From an uncultured Murdochiella sp. (GTDB lineage Bacteria > Bacillota > Clostridia > Tissierellales > Peptoniphilaceae): 13,442 bases of DNA. Of the stretch, positions 1 to 7,320 are shown piece after piece (positions within the stretch are counted from its first letter, which is position 1; each line of letters starts with the position of its first letter). The stretch is from assembly GCF_902488755.1 (NCBI RefSeq), contig NZ_CABTXF010000035.1:1-13442 (forward strand). Reading direction: 5' to 3'. The position numbers and the translations under genes were made by a program. Below the pieces are notes generated by a model. The model worked only from the letters and a program-made list of their open reading frames with translations. It had not been told where the DNA came from and made no database searches.

Positions 1-234
1 ATTACTTCCCAACGCAATAAGAACCGTATGCCTACCCATGTTCACGTTTCGTCCCATAGCGATTTGCCGAAAGATTCGGTGGTTCTTTTGGAACAACTGC
101 GCACGATTGACAAGAGACGATTGCAGACGAAAGTGGGCACTTTTGACGAAGAGACGATGGCGCAAATTGATGAAGCGCTCGGCATATCCATCGGTCTTTT
201 GCCGATGCAGAAAAGGAAAAGAGAAGACGAATGA
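1..234 (+). CDS. mazF: MazF/PemK-family mRNA interferase toxin, C-terminal part (5' end outside window)
   Basis: Frame 1 is open from the first base to the TGA at 232-234 and gives 77 residues. The sequence follows the C-terminal half of Bacillus subtilis MazF (EndoA/NdoA): ITSQ aligns with AITAQ, MPTHVHV with LPTHVEI, LLEQLRTIDKRRL with ILLEQIRTIDKQRL, and IDEALGISIGLL with VDEALQISLALI. The Thr at fragment residue 2 corresponds to the catalytic Thr48 of the Bacillus enzyme; the partner Arg25 lies upstream of the window. The family are ribosome-independent endoribonucleases that cut mRNA at short sequences and are neutralised by a MazE antitoxin, which would be encoded upstream if present. 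A basic and acidic tail (KRKREDE) extends past the Bacillus end. The stop overlaps the start of the next gene (ATGA), so the two are translated from one message. The ATG at 28 lies inside the fold and is not the start. Confidence 0.88.
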   Translation: MTSQRNKNRMPTHVHVSSHSDLPKDSVVLLEQLRTIDKRRLQTKVGTFDEETMAQIDEALGISIGLLPMQKRKREDE

Positions 235-1031
235 TTACCATTAAGACCGAAGAACAGATACAGGGCATGAAAGCGGCAGGGGAAATCTTATGCAAGACGC
301 ATCTGGCCATTCGGCGCATTTTGCATCCGGGCTTAACCACGCTTTCCGTGGATGCCTTTGCGGAAGCTTTTATGCACTATAAAGATGCCCTTCCGGAACA
401 AAAAGGCTATGAAGGGTTTCCCTATGCGCTGTGCATGAGTGTCAATGATGAAGTGTGTCACGGTTTTCCCGGCGAACGACGTTTGATGGAAGGCGATATT
501 CTTTCGATTGACAATGTGGTGCGGTATCGAGACTATTTAGCGGATTCCTGTTGGAGTTATGCCATCGGGACGTTATCCGATGAAGATGAGAAGTTGATGG
601 CAGTAACGAAAGAAGCGCTCTATCGCGGGGTAGAGGCGATACGTCCGGGGAACCGTTTGGTGGCGATTGGAGAGGCCATTCAGCCTTTCGTCGAGGCACA
701 AGGGTTTTCGGTAGTGCGCGATTTTATTGGTCATGGCATTGGTAAAGAGATGCATGAGGAACCGCAAGTTCTTCATTATGTGACGAAACAACGGGGGATC
801 CGGCTGCGCGAAAACATGGTTCTTACCGTTGAACCGATGATTAATGCCGGCGACTGGCACGTTACGCTGGATGCGAACGGTTGGACAGCGCGCACCAAAG
901 ATGGCAAAAAGTCCTGTCAATATGAACACACCATCGCTGTGCGCGCGGATGGTCCGGAGATTCTTACCGAGCAGGACAACACTTCCCTCACAGAAGAGGA
1001 AATTGCCTGGATTGACTCCTACAAATTATAA
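231..1031 (+). CDS. map: Type I methionine aminopeptidase
   Basis: A 266-residue protein, the usual length for bacterial MetAP without an N-terminal SecA-like zinc extension. It removes the initiator methionine from nascent proteins when the second residue is small. All five metal ligands are visible: Asp94 (SIDN), Asp105 (ADS), His168 (IGHGIG), Glu201 (TVEPM) and Glu232 (QYEHT). His77 (VCHGFP) and His175 match the substrate-contacting histidines. The wording around the first two ligands (SIDNVVRYRDYLADS) departs from the common NIDVT...GYHGDTS form, so this may be a second, divergent paralogue rather than the housekeeping copy usually found in the ribosomal protein cluster (inference). The start overlaps the mazF stop as ATGA, and the AAAAGGAAAAG region just upstream supplies a modest ribosome site. 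A strong hairpin terminator follows 10 bp after the stop. Confidence 0.93.
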   Translation: MITIKTEEQIQGMKAAGEILCKTHLAIRRILHPGLTTLSVDAFAEAFMHYKDALPEQKGYEGFPYALCMSVNDEVCHGFPGERRLMEGDILSIDNVVRYRDYLADSCWSYAIGTLSDEDEKLMAVTKEALYRGVEAIRPGNRLVAIGEAIQPFVEAQGFSVVRDFIGHGIGKEMHEEPQVLHYVTKQRGIRLRENMVLTVEPMINAGDWHVTLDANGWTARTKDGKKSCQYEHTIAVRADGPEILTEQDNTSLTEEEIAWIDSYKL

Positions 1032-1040
1032 GAAAAAACA

Positions 1041-1084
1041 AGCCCATCGTTGTGAACCGTTTGGTCAACAAGGATGGGCTTTTT
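1041..1084 (+). terminator. Rho-independent terminator, probably bidirectional
   Basis: AGCCCATC (1041-1048) pairs with GATGGGCT (1073-1080). An inner stem forms from TTGT..ACC and GGT..ACAA with a short mismatch. A T-run follows at 1080-1084, and an A-rich run (AAGAAAAAACA) precedes the stem. On the minus strand that A-run becomes a T-tract, so the same hairpin can end both map and the convergent Mga-like gene whose stop lies at 1157. Confidence 0.85.
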
Positions 1085-1156
1085 GATCGTCTCCGGAGTT
1101 GTCATGGACGGCGATAGCGCCGTTTTTCTTCCATCGGGAAACCGGTATAGATGGGC

Positions 1157-2713
1157 TTAGCGTTCGAAGAGGGCGATGTGCTTTTCTGCGCCCTGAAACG
1201 TGGAGAAAATGGATAAGAATGTTTCGAGATCCACCGAAATCTGATTCTCTTCGTCATAGATTTTCTGAATCCCGTCGCCAATCTCAAATAGCGCGTTGCT
1301 GCTTAAAAAACTGTCGCGCACGCGGAGCACCTGTCCTACCTTATCGCCATCCAGATTAGGCTGCAGCAGATTGGTAATCAGCAGGTCAACCGATCCGGCT
1401 GGCGCTTGGTTAGCTTTGCTTTCCGTATGCGTCGTAAAGTCGGCAAAGCCGGAAAAGACCGAGGTCAGGGTTTCCTTCATGAACGCTTCATGAGAAGGAC
1501 CAAAGAAGCTCTCGATTTTGATGTTCAGGCGCATGTACTGGCGACGAAGCGTACTCAGTAATCCAGTCCAGTATTGCAGAAGAACATAAAAGACGTGAAT
1601 GGCGTTCGCCGAGGTTCCTTCCGCGTGAGCGTGTTTCAGCAGAAGGAGCAGTTCTTTCATCGCATCGACAGTAAAATTATGGTGATTGACGTAGGCGCTC
1701 ATGCAAAGAATGGCGGCGGCGTTAAACATGATGGTCGGATGAAAACAGCCGCGTTTCGCTAAAAAGAAAGCGTCATTCAGGCGACAGGCAACCATCAGAC
1801 TGTCTTCGAGAGGAATATTGTGGTTCTTTGCCAGCGTATTTAGCGAGTTTTGCACGGTGCGGTCAATGAGAGCCACTTTTTCCGGTGAAAAGGTCAGACG
1901 ATATCCTTGTTCGGAAAGTGGGTAGAACACATCTCCCAATCCTTCCTTGTCCAGCGAGAAGCCGAATGCTTCGCCATACTGTGCGCATTTTTCGATAAAG
2001 TCCTCGTTTTTCGCACATTCTTCATATAGCGCGTTGAAATCCTCTGAAGGTGTATATTTTCGAATATGGTGACCTTGCCGATTGCGCGTGGCGGAAACGG
2101 CAATCAGTAAAACAAGGATTTCCGAAGGAATCAATGTCGCCATTTTGCCGAAGAAGGCAGAAAAGTCCTGAACAAAGGCGCGGCAGGTTTCAAGAAATTC
2201 GGACGGAAACGGCATATACTTTCCCGGATAGAGTTCAAAAAAGAAATCACGATAGAATGCGCGGATAGCCACTTCGTCGCCGATCATGTGACACGGACGG
2301 CTATCAATTTCCAGATGATATTGTTTTCTGGCGAGCTCGTTAAACTCATGCACGAGACGGTACCCGGAGGAAACCGAAACGTGTTCCTGTGTCACCAGTG
2401 TCGCCAGGGATAAATCCTCTTCAAAGAAAATCCGGCGCACCAAGCGGAAGATGAGTTTATTGTGCGTAATCGGCGCATAGATTTCCGCCGGTTGGAACGT
2501 TGAGGAGAACGTAGCGTTCAAATAGCCGTCCGAGATGCGCAGACGCAATCCGGGATACATCGCCTTCATCTTCTCCACATCCGCAATCAGCGTGCTATTC
2601 GTCATGTGCAGAACCCTTTTCAACTCTTCCAGTTCCACTCGCGGATTCCCGTAAATAAAATACTCCAATAGAAACAGTCGCCGATTTTCGGCATTAGATA
2701 TGAGCTCACGCAT
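1157..2713 (-). CDS. Mga/AtxA-like transcriptional regulator (HTH - PRD-like - EIIB-like)
   Basis: A 518-residue protein with the domain order of the Mga/AtxA family. A first helix-turn-helix (about residues 10-60, LEELKRVLHMTNSTLIADV) and a second one (about 85-138, LATLVTQEHVSVSSGYRLV) are followed by a long, mainly helical PRD-like region (about 170-380) and a C-terminal domain resembling PTS EIIB (about 393-480: RLNIKIESFFG..., then VDLLITNLL). Family members are DNA-binding regulators of virulence or carbohydrate genes whose PRD histidines can be phosphorylated by the PTS. I cannot assign phosphorylation sites with certainty. The ATG at 2713 is chosen because AGGGGAAAGG lies just upstream on the minus strand. 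The gene is divergent from the allose operon and convergent with map. Its targets are unknown; the shared intergenic region makes the allose operon one candidate, but nothing in the sequence proves it. Confidence 0.82.
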   Translation of the reverse strand: MRELISNAENRRLFLLEYFIYGNPRVELEELKRVLHMTNSTLIADVEKMKAMYPGLRLRISDGYLNATFSSTFQPAEIYAPITHNKLIFRLVRRIFFEEDLSLATLVTQEHVSVSSGYRLVHEFNELARKQYHLEIDSRPCHMIGDEVAIRAFYRDFFFELYPGKYMPFPSEFLETCRAFVQDFSAFFGKMATLIPSEILVLLIAVSATRNRQGHHIRKYTPSEDFNALYEECAKNEDFIEKCAQYGEAFGFSLDKEGLGDVFYPLSEQGYRLTFSPEKVALIDRTVQNSLNTLAKNHNIPLEDSLMVACRLNDAFFLAKRGCFHPTIMFNAAAILCMSAYVNHHNFTVDAMKELLLLLKHAHAEGTSANAIHVFYVLLQYWTGLLSTLRRQYMRLNIKIESFFGPSHEAFMKETLTSVFSGFADFTTHTESKANQAPAGSVDLLITNLLQPNLDGDKVGQVLRVRDSFLSSNALFEIGDGIQKIYDEENQISVDLETFLSIFSTFQGAEKHIALFER

Positions 2714-2741
2714 GGCCTTTCCCCTTTCTCTCTTGTTTTCG

Positions 2742-2801
2742 CTGTACGTCGTCGTCCTTGCGACCTTCTTTGCCGAAAGACGTCTTCTTCGTTTCGTACA
2801 G
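2742..2801 (-). promoter_or_regulatory. Inverted repeat in the probable leader of the Mga-like gene
   Basis: CTGTACG (2742-2748) is complementary to CGTACAG (2795-2801), and a 10-bp palindrome AAGACGTCTT lies inside (2777-2786). These fall between the Mga-like start codon and the AT-rich stretch at about 2820-2835, where the minus strand shows -10-like hexamers (TATAGT at 2822-2827, TAATAT at 2825-2830). They could fold in the leader RNA or serve as a protein site. I find no good -35 for this direction, so the promoter itself is not called. Confidence 0.35.
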
Positions 2802-2914
2802 ATTTCTGGTCACGTACTAATACTATATTATCATTTCATTCGGGGAGAGGGGATGGTTTTGCGAAGAATAATTCAATGAATAATAATAATAGCAATCAGG
2901 GTGAAAACATTTCC

Positions 2915-2943
2915 TTGACGAAAAGTTGATCAGCTACTATACT
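2915..2943 (+). promoter_or_regulatory. Sigma-A type promoter of the allose operon
   Basis: TTGACG (2915-2920) and TATACT (2938-2943) are separated by exactly 17 bp, with one mismatch each to the consensus hexamers. The predicted transcription start near 2950 leaves a leader of about 128 nt before the LacI-type gene. The palindromic operator lies about 20-40 bp downstream of that start, a position where a bound repressor would block the polymerase. Confidence 0.85.
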
Positions 2944-2970
2944 GAAGACATCAGATGCGTTGGTCATTAT

Positions 2971-2990
2971 TTACGTAAACGTTTACGTAA
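2971..2990. promoter_or_regulatory. Perfect 20-bp palindromic operator, LacI-family type
   Basis: TTACGTAAACGTTTACGTAA is a perfect palindrome with the central CG and AAACGTTT core usual for LacI/GalR-family operators. It lies directly downstream of the promoter and upstream of a LacI-family gene, so autoregulation of the whole operon is the straightforward reading. Each half contains the smaller palindrome TTACGTAA. I saw no second copy in the window. Confidence 0.87.
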
Positions 2991-3077
2991 AGGAAAGAGC
3001 TAATCTTCGCTGTTTTTCAAGTTTGAAAGATACACATTATCTCGAAGTAAACGGCAAAGAAGAAAACGAGGTATAGT

Positions 3078-4082
3078 ATGCAACCTACTATGAAGGACAT
3101 TGCAGACAAGGCAAACGTTTCGATTGCCACTGTCTCGCGTGTGTTAAACCAAAAAGGAGGCTACTCACAGGAAACGTATCGCCATGTCTTGCATGTTATT
3201 GAACAAACCGGATTTTCACGAAATTCTTTGGCAAGAGCGTTTCGTACAGGACAAACCAAAACGATCGGTTTACTTGTTCCGGATATTTGTAATGAGTTTT
3301 TTGCGCGCATTGCACGAGAAATCAGCCTTTGGTTTTTGAAACGAAACTATGTCACGTTGATTTGCGCATCGGATGAGAGTCAGAAGATTGAAAAAGAGTA
3401 TTTTCGCGAGTTGCAAAATCGAAGTGTGGATGGTCTTCTCTACATTCAGGGAAGGAAGCGTGGCGTTGAGACAACGGTAAATAAGAGCGTACCGATTGTT
3501 TATATCGACCGCTATTCTGAGAAAAGTGGACCCTGTGTAGTTTCGGATAATCTGAACGGCGGAGAAATTGCAGCAGAGGCGTTACTAAATAGAGGTAGAA
3601 GTCGACCGTTGCTTATTCGCGATTCATGCGAAACAAGTGCCGTAAAAGGAAGGCAAGATGGCTTTCTAAAAATGATGAAGAAAAACGGTGTTGAAGTGTC
3701 CGTTTATTCGGTTTCCTCTCCCATTAGTTCGGTGGGATTTCAATGTATGAAATCCGTGCTAAGTAAAGAGGAAATCTTTGACAGTGTATTTTGTACGAAT
3801 GATCCTTTGGCCATGGGAGTAAGTCAGGCATTACTCTCTGCCGGCAGACGAATCCCCCAGGACGTGACTGTCATTGGGTTTGATGACAACACTATTATTC
3901 GTGAAGCGTTTCCTTTTGTTTTGACCATTCGTCAAGACGCAACACAATTGGTGAATATCGCCTGTTCCACTTTGTTGCGCATGATGGAAGGTGAAAATAT
4001 AGGATGGACAAGCAAAGTCGTTCCTGTTCAATTGATGGACTATGGAAAAGGAGGAGACAATGAGCGCCATTATTCAAACTAA
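3078..4082 (+). CDS. LacI-family repressor, probable allose-operon regulator
   Basis: A 334-residue protein. The N-terminal LacI helix-turn-helix (residues 5-26) shows MKDIADKANVSIATVSRVLN, with a hinge helix region at about 46-60. A periplasmic-binding-protein-like sugar domain runs from about 62 to 322 and includes the CTNDPLAMG (239-247) and VIGFDD (265-270) segments that line the effector pocket in this family. It heads the allose operon behind a palindromic operator, so it most likely represses the operon and is released by allose, an allose phosphate or a related sugar (inference). In E. coli the als operon is controlled by an RpiR-type AlsR, so the regulator class differs here. The start is ATG with GAGG six bases upstream. 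The 3' end overlaps alsA by 23 bp. Confidence 0.9.
   Translation: MQPTMKDIADKANVSIATVSRVLNQKGGYSQETYRHVLHVIEQTGFSRNSLARAFRTGQTKTIGLLVPDICNEFFARIAREISLWFLKRNYVTLICASDESQKIEKEYFRELQNRSVDGLLYIQGRKRGVETTVNKSVPIVYIDRYSEKSGPCVVSDNLNGGEIAAEALLNRGRSRPLLIRDSCETSAVKGRQDGFLKMMKKNGVEVSVYSVSSPISSVGFQCMKSVLSKEEIFDSVFCTNDPLAMGVSQALLSAGRRIPQDVTVIGFDDNTIIREAFPFVLTIRQDATQLVNIACSTLLRMMEGENIGWTSKVVPVQLMDYGKGGDNERHYSN
4049..4054 (+). promoter_or_regulatory. Ribosome binding site that sets the alsA start
   Basis: AGGAGG lies five bases before the ATG at 4060, inside the 3' end of the regulator gene. An in-frame ATG at 4042 would put this site within the coding region and has no comparable site of its own, so 4060 is preferred. 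The arrangement suggests translational coupling between repressor and ATPase. Confidence 0.8.
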
Positions 4083-5577
4083 GAATATCGTGAAGAAATT
4101 CCCCGGCGTTGTTGCGCTATCCAATATCAATTTGTCATTTTATGCGGGAGAAGTCCATATTCTGCTTGGAGAAAATGGGGCAGGCAAGTCTACTCTGATG
4201 AAAATTCTAAGTGGCGTATATCAACCGACAGAAGGAGAACTCATCATACGGGGCAAAGCTCATTCAGCGATGACACCAAATGAGTCAAAAGAAAACGGCA
4301 TTGCCATTATTTATCAGGAGTTAAGCGTTATTAATGAGCTTTCTATTTTGGAGAATCTCTATCTTGGACGACTGAAGAGCAAAAAAAAGTTGGGACTTTC
4401 TGTTGTGGATTATGCTGCGATGTCCGAAGAAGCAAAAAATCTTTTGGAACGGGTCGGCGTTCATCGCTCTTTAGACACTCCAGTGGAGGATTTGAGTATT
4501 GGGGAGAAACAGTTAGTTGAAATATCGCGCGCCCTATTAACCAATGCGGATGTCATTATCATGGATGAACCCACAACATCTTTGACGGAAACAGAGGTTG
4601 ATACGCTATTTGCTTTAGTGCGGCAGCTGAAAAACGAAGGAAAAGCCATCGTATACATCACGCACAAAATGCGAGAAATCAAAATGATTGGGGATCGTGT
4701 CTCTGTGCTAAAGGACGGAACTCTTGTGGGAACGAAGATGGTTCATGATGTTGATGTTCCTGAGCTTATTTCGATGATGGTTGGTCGTGAAATGGACGAA
4801 ACGAACCGAGTGAACCGTAAACACGACTTTTCTCATGCTGAGGTTCTATTAGAAGCAAAAAATCTTTCTCGTGCAGACGGCATGGTCAATAAGGTTTCCT
4901 TCAAGCTGCATCGTGGCGAGGTATTAGGCTTTTCAGGACTGGTCGGCGCAGGACGTACAGAACTAATGAACCTGATTTTTGGAATCGATCGAGCGAGTGA
5001 AGGTGATTTGCTGTATAAAGGGAAAACCATAAATAATCGTGATAGTTATGTAGCGATTCAAAACGGTTTTGCGATGGTTACAGAAGATCGTCGAAAACTT
5101 GGCTTTTTAGATAATTTTGATTTGAAGCAAAACATCTCTATTGCTTCCTTTGTTAAACATTCACGTGGGAAAGGCATCCTGGGGAAGCTGAATTTTTCCG
5201 ATGAACGAAAATGGGCTGAGGAACAATTGACGGGTTTACGAGTGAAATGTCGATCGATGGATCAAAACATAACGGAATTGTCCGGAGGCAACCAGCAAAA
5301 GGTTATTTTAGGCAAATGGCTTGCTGCTGATTCCGAACTCATTATTTTTGATGAACCGACAAAAGGAATTGACGTAGGTTCAAAAGCGGAGATCTATCAA
5401 CTGATTTTTGCCTTAGCGGACAGTGGAAAAGGAATTTTGGTGGTTTCTTCAGAATTGCCTGAGCTGTTGTCCGTATGTGATCGCATCATTGTCATGCATG
5501 AAGGTGAGGCAGAAGCCGAGTTTTCTATTGAAGAAGCCACAGAAGAAAAAATAATGAAAGCTGCAACAGGAGCATAG
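4060..5577 (+). CDS. alsA: D-allose ABC transporter ATP-binding protein
   Basis: A 505-residue ATPase with two fused nucleotide-binding domains, the standard layout for RbsA/AlsA/MglA monosaccharide importers. The first domain has Walker A GENGAGKST (37-45), signature LSIGEKQ (145-151), Walker B VIIMDEP (165-171) and the switch His in THK (201-203). The second has a degenerate P-loop GLVGAGRTE (293-301, no Lys), an intact signature LSGGNQQK (407-414) and Walker B LIIFDEPT (427-434), with SSELPE where a switch His would be expected. That asymmetry is normal for the family. The protein sits at the cytoplasmic face of the membrane and powers the AlsC permease. The allose assignment comes from its neighbours (AlsE, AlsK, AlsB, RpiB), because the ATPase alone does not distinguish ribose from allose systems. 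Confidence 0.92.
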   Translation: MSAIIQTKNIVKKFPGVVALSNINLSFYAGEVHILLGENGAGKSTLMKILSGVYQPTEGELIIRGKAHSAMTPNESKENGIAIIYQELSVINELSILENLYLGRLKSKKKLGLSVVDYAAMSEEAKNLLERVGVHRSLDTPVEDLSIGEKQLVEISRALLTNADVIIMDEPTTSLTETEVDTLFALVRQLKNEGKAIVYITHKMREIKMIGDRVSVLKDGTLVGTKMVHDVDVPELISMMVGREMDETNRVNRKHDFSHAEVLLEAKNLSRADGMVNKVSFKLHRGEVLGFSGLVGAGRTELMNLIFGIDRASEGDLLYKGKTINNRDSYVAIQNGFAMVTEDRRKLGFLDNFDLKQNISIASFVKHSRGKGILGKLNFSDERKWAEEQLTGLRVKCRSMDQNITELSGGNQQKVILGKWLAADSELIIFDEPTKGIDVGSKAEIYQLIFALADSGKGILVVSSELPELLSVCDRIIVMHEGEAEAEFSIEEATEEKIMKAATGA

Positions 5578-5589
5578 AGGGAGGATGTT

Positions 5590-6540
5590 ATGAAGGAACG
5601 TCGGTCGTTTCAAACGATGTGGAGCAAGTATGGAACAGTCGGTATTTTTTGTATTCTATTACTGATTCTCATGATCTTGCGTCCCAGTGCTATTTTTAAT
5701 TCATCTAGTATACCGCAGATTTTGGCACAGAGCTCTGTCAATATTTTGCTTGCGGTTGGAGAGTTTTTCGCTATTCTCATTGCAGGCATTGATTTATCTA
5801 TTGGTTCCATTGCGGCATTTACAGGTTTTGTTGTAGCAAAATTGATGATTATGAATGTCCCGATTGTTTTAGCAGTTTTTCTTGGCATTGCCATCGCAAC
5901 TCTTCTTGGTGCGATGAATGGCTTCCTGGTCAACAAAACGGGTCTGCATCCATTTATCATTACTTTAGGAACTCAAACTATCTTTCGAGGGGTTACATTG
6001 ATTGGCACGAATGCGCGATCGGTATTCGGCTTTTCCGCCGCTTTTTCTTCCTTTATGGCACAACGGGTCTTTTTTATCCCGGTAACAGCGATCATTGCCC
6101 TACTTGTTGCCGGCTTCTTCTGGTGTTTTACAACGCGATTGAAGGTCGGTCGTAATATTTATGCAGTTGGTGGAAATAAAGAGGCTGCTTGGTATTCTGG
6201 CATTAATGTTTCACTTCATACGCTCATTGTTTTTATCATTTCCGGTTTTTGTGCCGGTGTTGCCGGTATTGTTTTGCTCGGACGTGTGGGTGCTGCAGAA
6301 CCTGCGGCGGCAAGTGGCTTTGAAACCTATGCTATCGCAGCGGCAATCATTGGAGGCACCAGCTTTTTCGGCGGCAAGGGAAAGATTCCCGGTGTCGTTG
6401 TGGGCGGATTAATTATTGGGTTGATTAACTACGCGATGACCGTTATGACTGTTCCCAGCAGCTATCAACAGATTGTCATGGGTTCACTCATTATCATTTC
6501 CGTCACGCTTGACCGAATTATCGGTACGAAGAAAGCATAG
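5590..6540 (+). CDS. alsC: D-allose ABC transporter permease
   Basis: A 316-residue, strongly hydrophobic protein of the RbsC/AlsC type (BPD_transp_2 family) with about 8-10 membrane segments. Conserved family stretches are visible: AGIDLSIGSI (65-74), the GGNKEAAWYSGINV loop (194-207, related to the GGN..AA..SGI motif that contacts the ATPase) and GGTSFFGGKGKIPG (255-268). It forms the channel, probably as a homodimer, through which allose crosses the membrane. The start ATG at 5590 has GGGAGG at 5579-5584 and lies 12 bp after alsA. The coding region is clearly AT-rich (a sampled 60-nt line is about 32% GC). Substrate identity is inferred from the operon. Confidence 0.9.
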   Translation: MKERRSFQTMWSKYGTVGIFCILLLILMILRPSAIFNSSSIPQILAQSSVNILLAVGEFFAILIAGIDLSIGSIAAFTGFVVAKLMIMNVPIVLAVFLGIAIATLLGAMNGFLVNKTGLHPFIITLGTQTIFRGVTLIGTNARSVFGFSAAFSSFMAQRVFFIPVTAIIALLVAGFFWCFTTRLKVGRNIYAVGGNKEAAWYSGINVSLHTLIVFIISGFCAGVAGIVLLGRVGAAEPAAASGFETYAIAAAIIGGTSFFGGKGKIPGVVVGGLIIGLINYAMTVMTVPSSYQQIVMGSLIIISVTLDRIIGTKKA

Positions 6541-6627
6541 TGCAGAGAACAAGATCGTTGCAATTTCTAAAAAACACATTGTCAGTCATTACGCATATGG
6601 AACATTAAAAGAATAGAAAGGATACGT

Positions 6628-7320
6628 ATGAAGGCTCAATTCTCCCCATCGCTTATGTGCATGGATTTTTTACGCTTGAAGGAGCAGATTGTCTGTCTTA
6701 ATACTCGTGCTGATTATTTTCATGTGGACATCATGGATGGTCATTTTGTGAAAAACTTAGCCTTGTCGGTGGATTTTGTAAAGGCAATTTCACCTGTAGC
6801 CGCGATTCCTTTGGATTGTCATTTGATGGTTACCGATCCGGCGGATTATGTTGATTCACTGATTGATGCTGGCGCGGAATGGATTTGTATGCAATCTGAA
6901 ACCATTATTGCGCAGGCGTTTCGTCTCATCGATCACATCCATTCACGGGGGAAAAAAGCGGGCGTTGTGCTCAGTCCGGAAACCCCATTCGATGCCATCC
7001 GTCACTATGTCAACAAAGTCGATAAGATAACTGTTATGACTGTTGATCCAGGCTTTGCCGGACAGAATTTCATTGTGGAAATGTTGGAGAAAATAGCAGA
7101 GATTCGCAGTTATAAAGAAAAAATGGGCGCTCAGTTTCTTATTGAGGTGGATGGCTCCTGTAATAAAAACACGTACCAGAAGTTGCGTGCAGCCGGAGCG
7201 GAAATTTTCATTGTCGGCAGCAGTGGTCTCTTCGGACTTGATCAAAATTTAGAAATAGCTTGGACGAAGATGCAACGGACATACGAGGAAGAAACAGGGG
7301 AATCGCTATGCGTAAAGTAG
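6628..7320 (+). CDS. alsE: D-allulose-6-phosphate 3-epimerase
   Basis: A 230-residue TIM-barrel protein of the ribulose-phosphate 3-epimerase superfamily, distinctly closer to E. coli AlsE than to housekeeping Rpe. Shared stretches include SPSLMCMDFL, ADYFHVDIMDGHFV, PLDCHLMVT, QAFRLID, DKITVMTVDPGFAGQ, IEVDGSCN and FIVGSSGLF. The metal ligands His32, Asp34, His65 and Asp175 are present, with Asp34 and Asp175 as the acid/base pair. It converts allulose-6-P to fructose-6-P, the last step of allose breakdown. One difference is that the LHPET segment of the E. coli enzyme reads MQSET here, so a widely kept histidine is a glutamine (residue 89). The gene follows an 87-bp gap, the longest in the operon, with only a weak promoter-like pattern in it, and its 3' end overlaps alsK by 13 bp. 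Confidence 0.92.
   Translation: MKAQFSPSLMCMDFLRLKEQIVCLNTRADYFHVDIMDGHFVKNLALSVDFVKAISPVAAIPLDCHLMVTDPADYVDSLIDAGAEWICMQSETIIAQAFRLIDHIHSRGKKAGVVLSPETPFDAIRHYVNKVDKITVMTVDPGFAGQNFIVEMLEKIAEIRSYKEKMGAQFLIEVDGSCNKNTYQKLRAAGAEIFIVGSSGLFGLDQNLEIAWTKMQRTYEEETGESLCVK

Noticed and set aside
6579..6608. Internal promoter before alsE
   Set aside because: TTGTCA at 6579-6584 is a fair -35, but the bases 17-18 bp downstream match the -10 consensus poorly.
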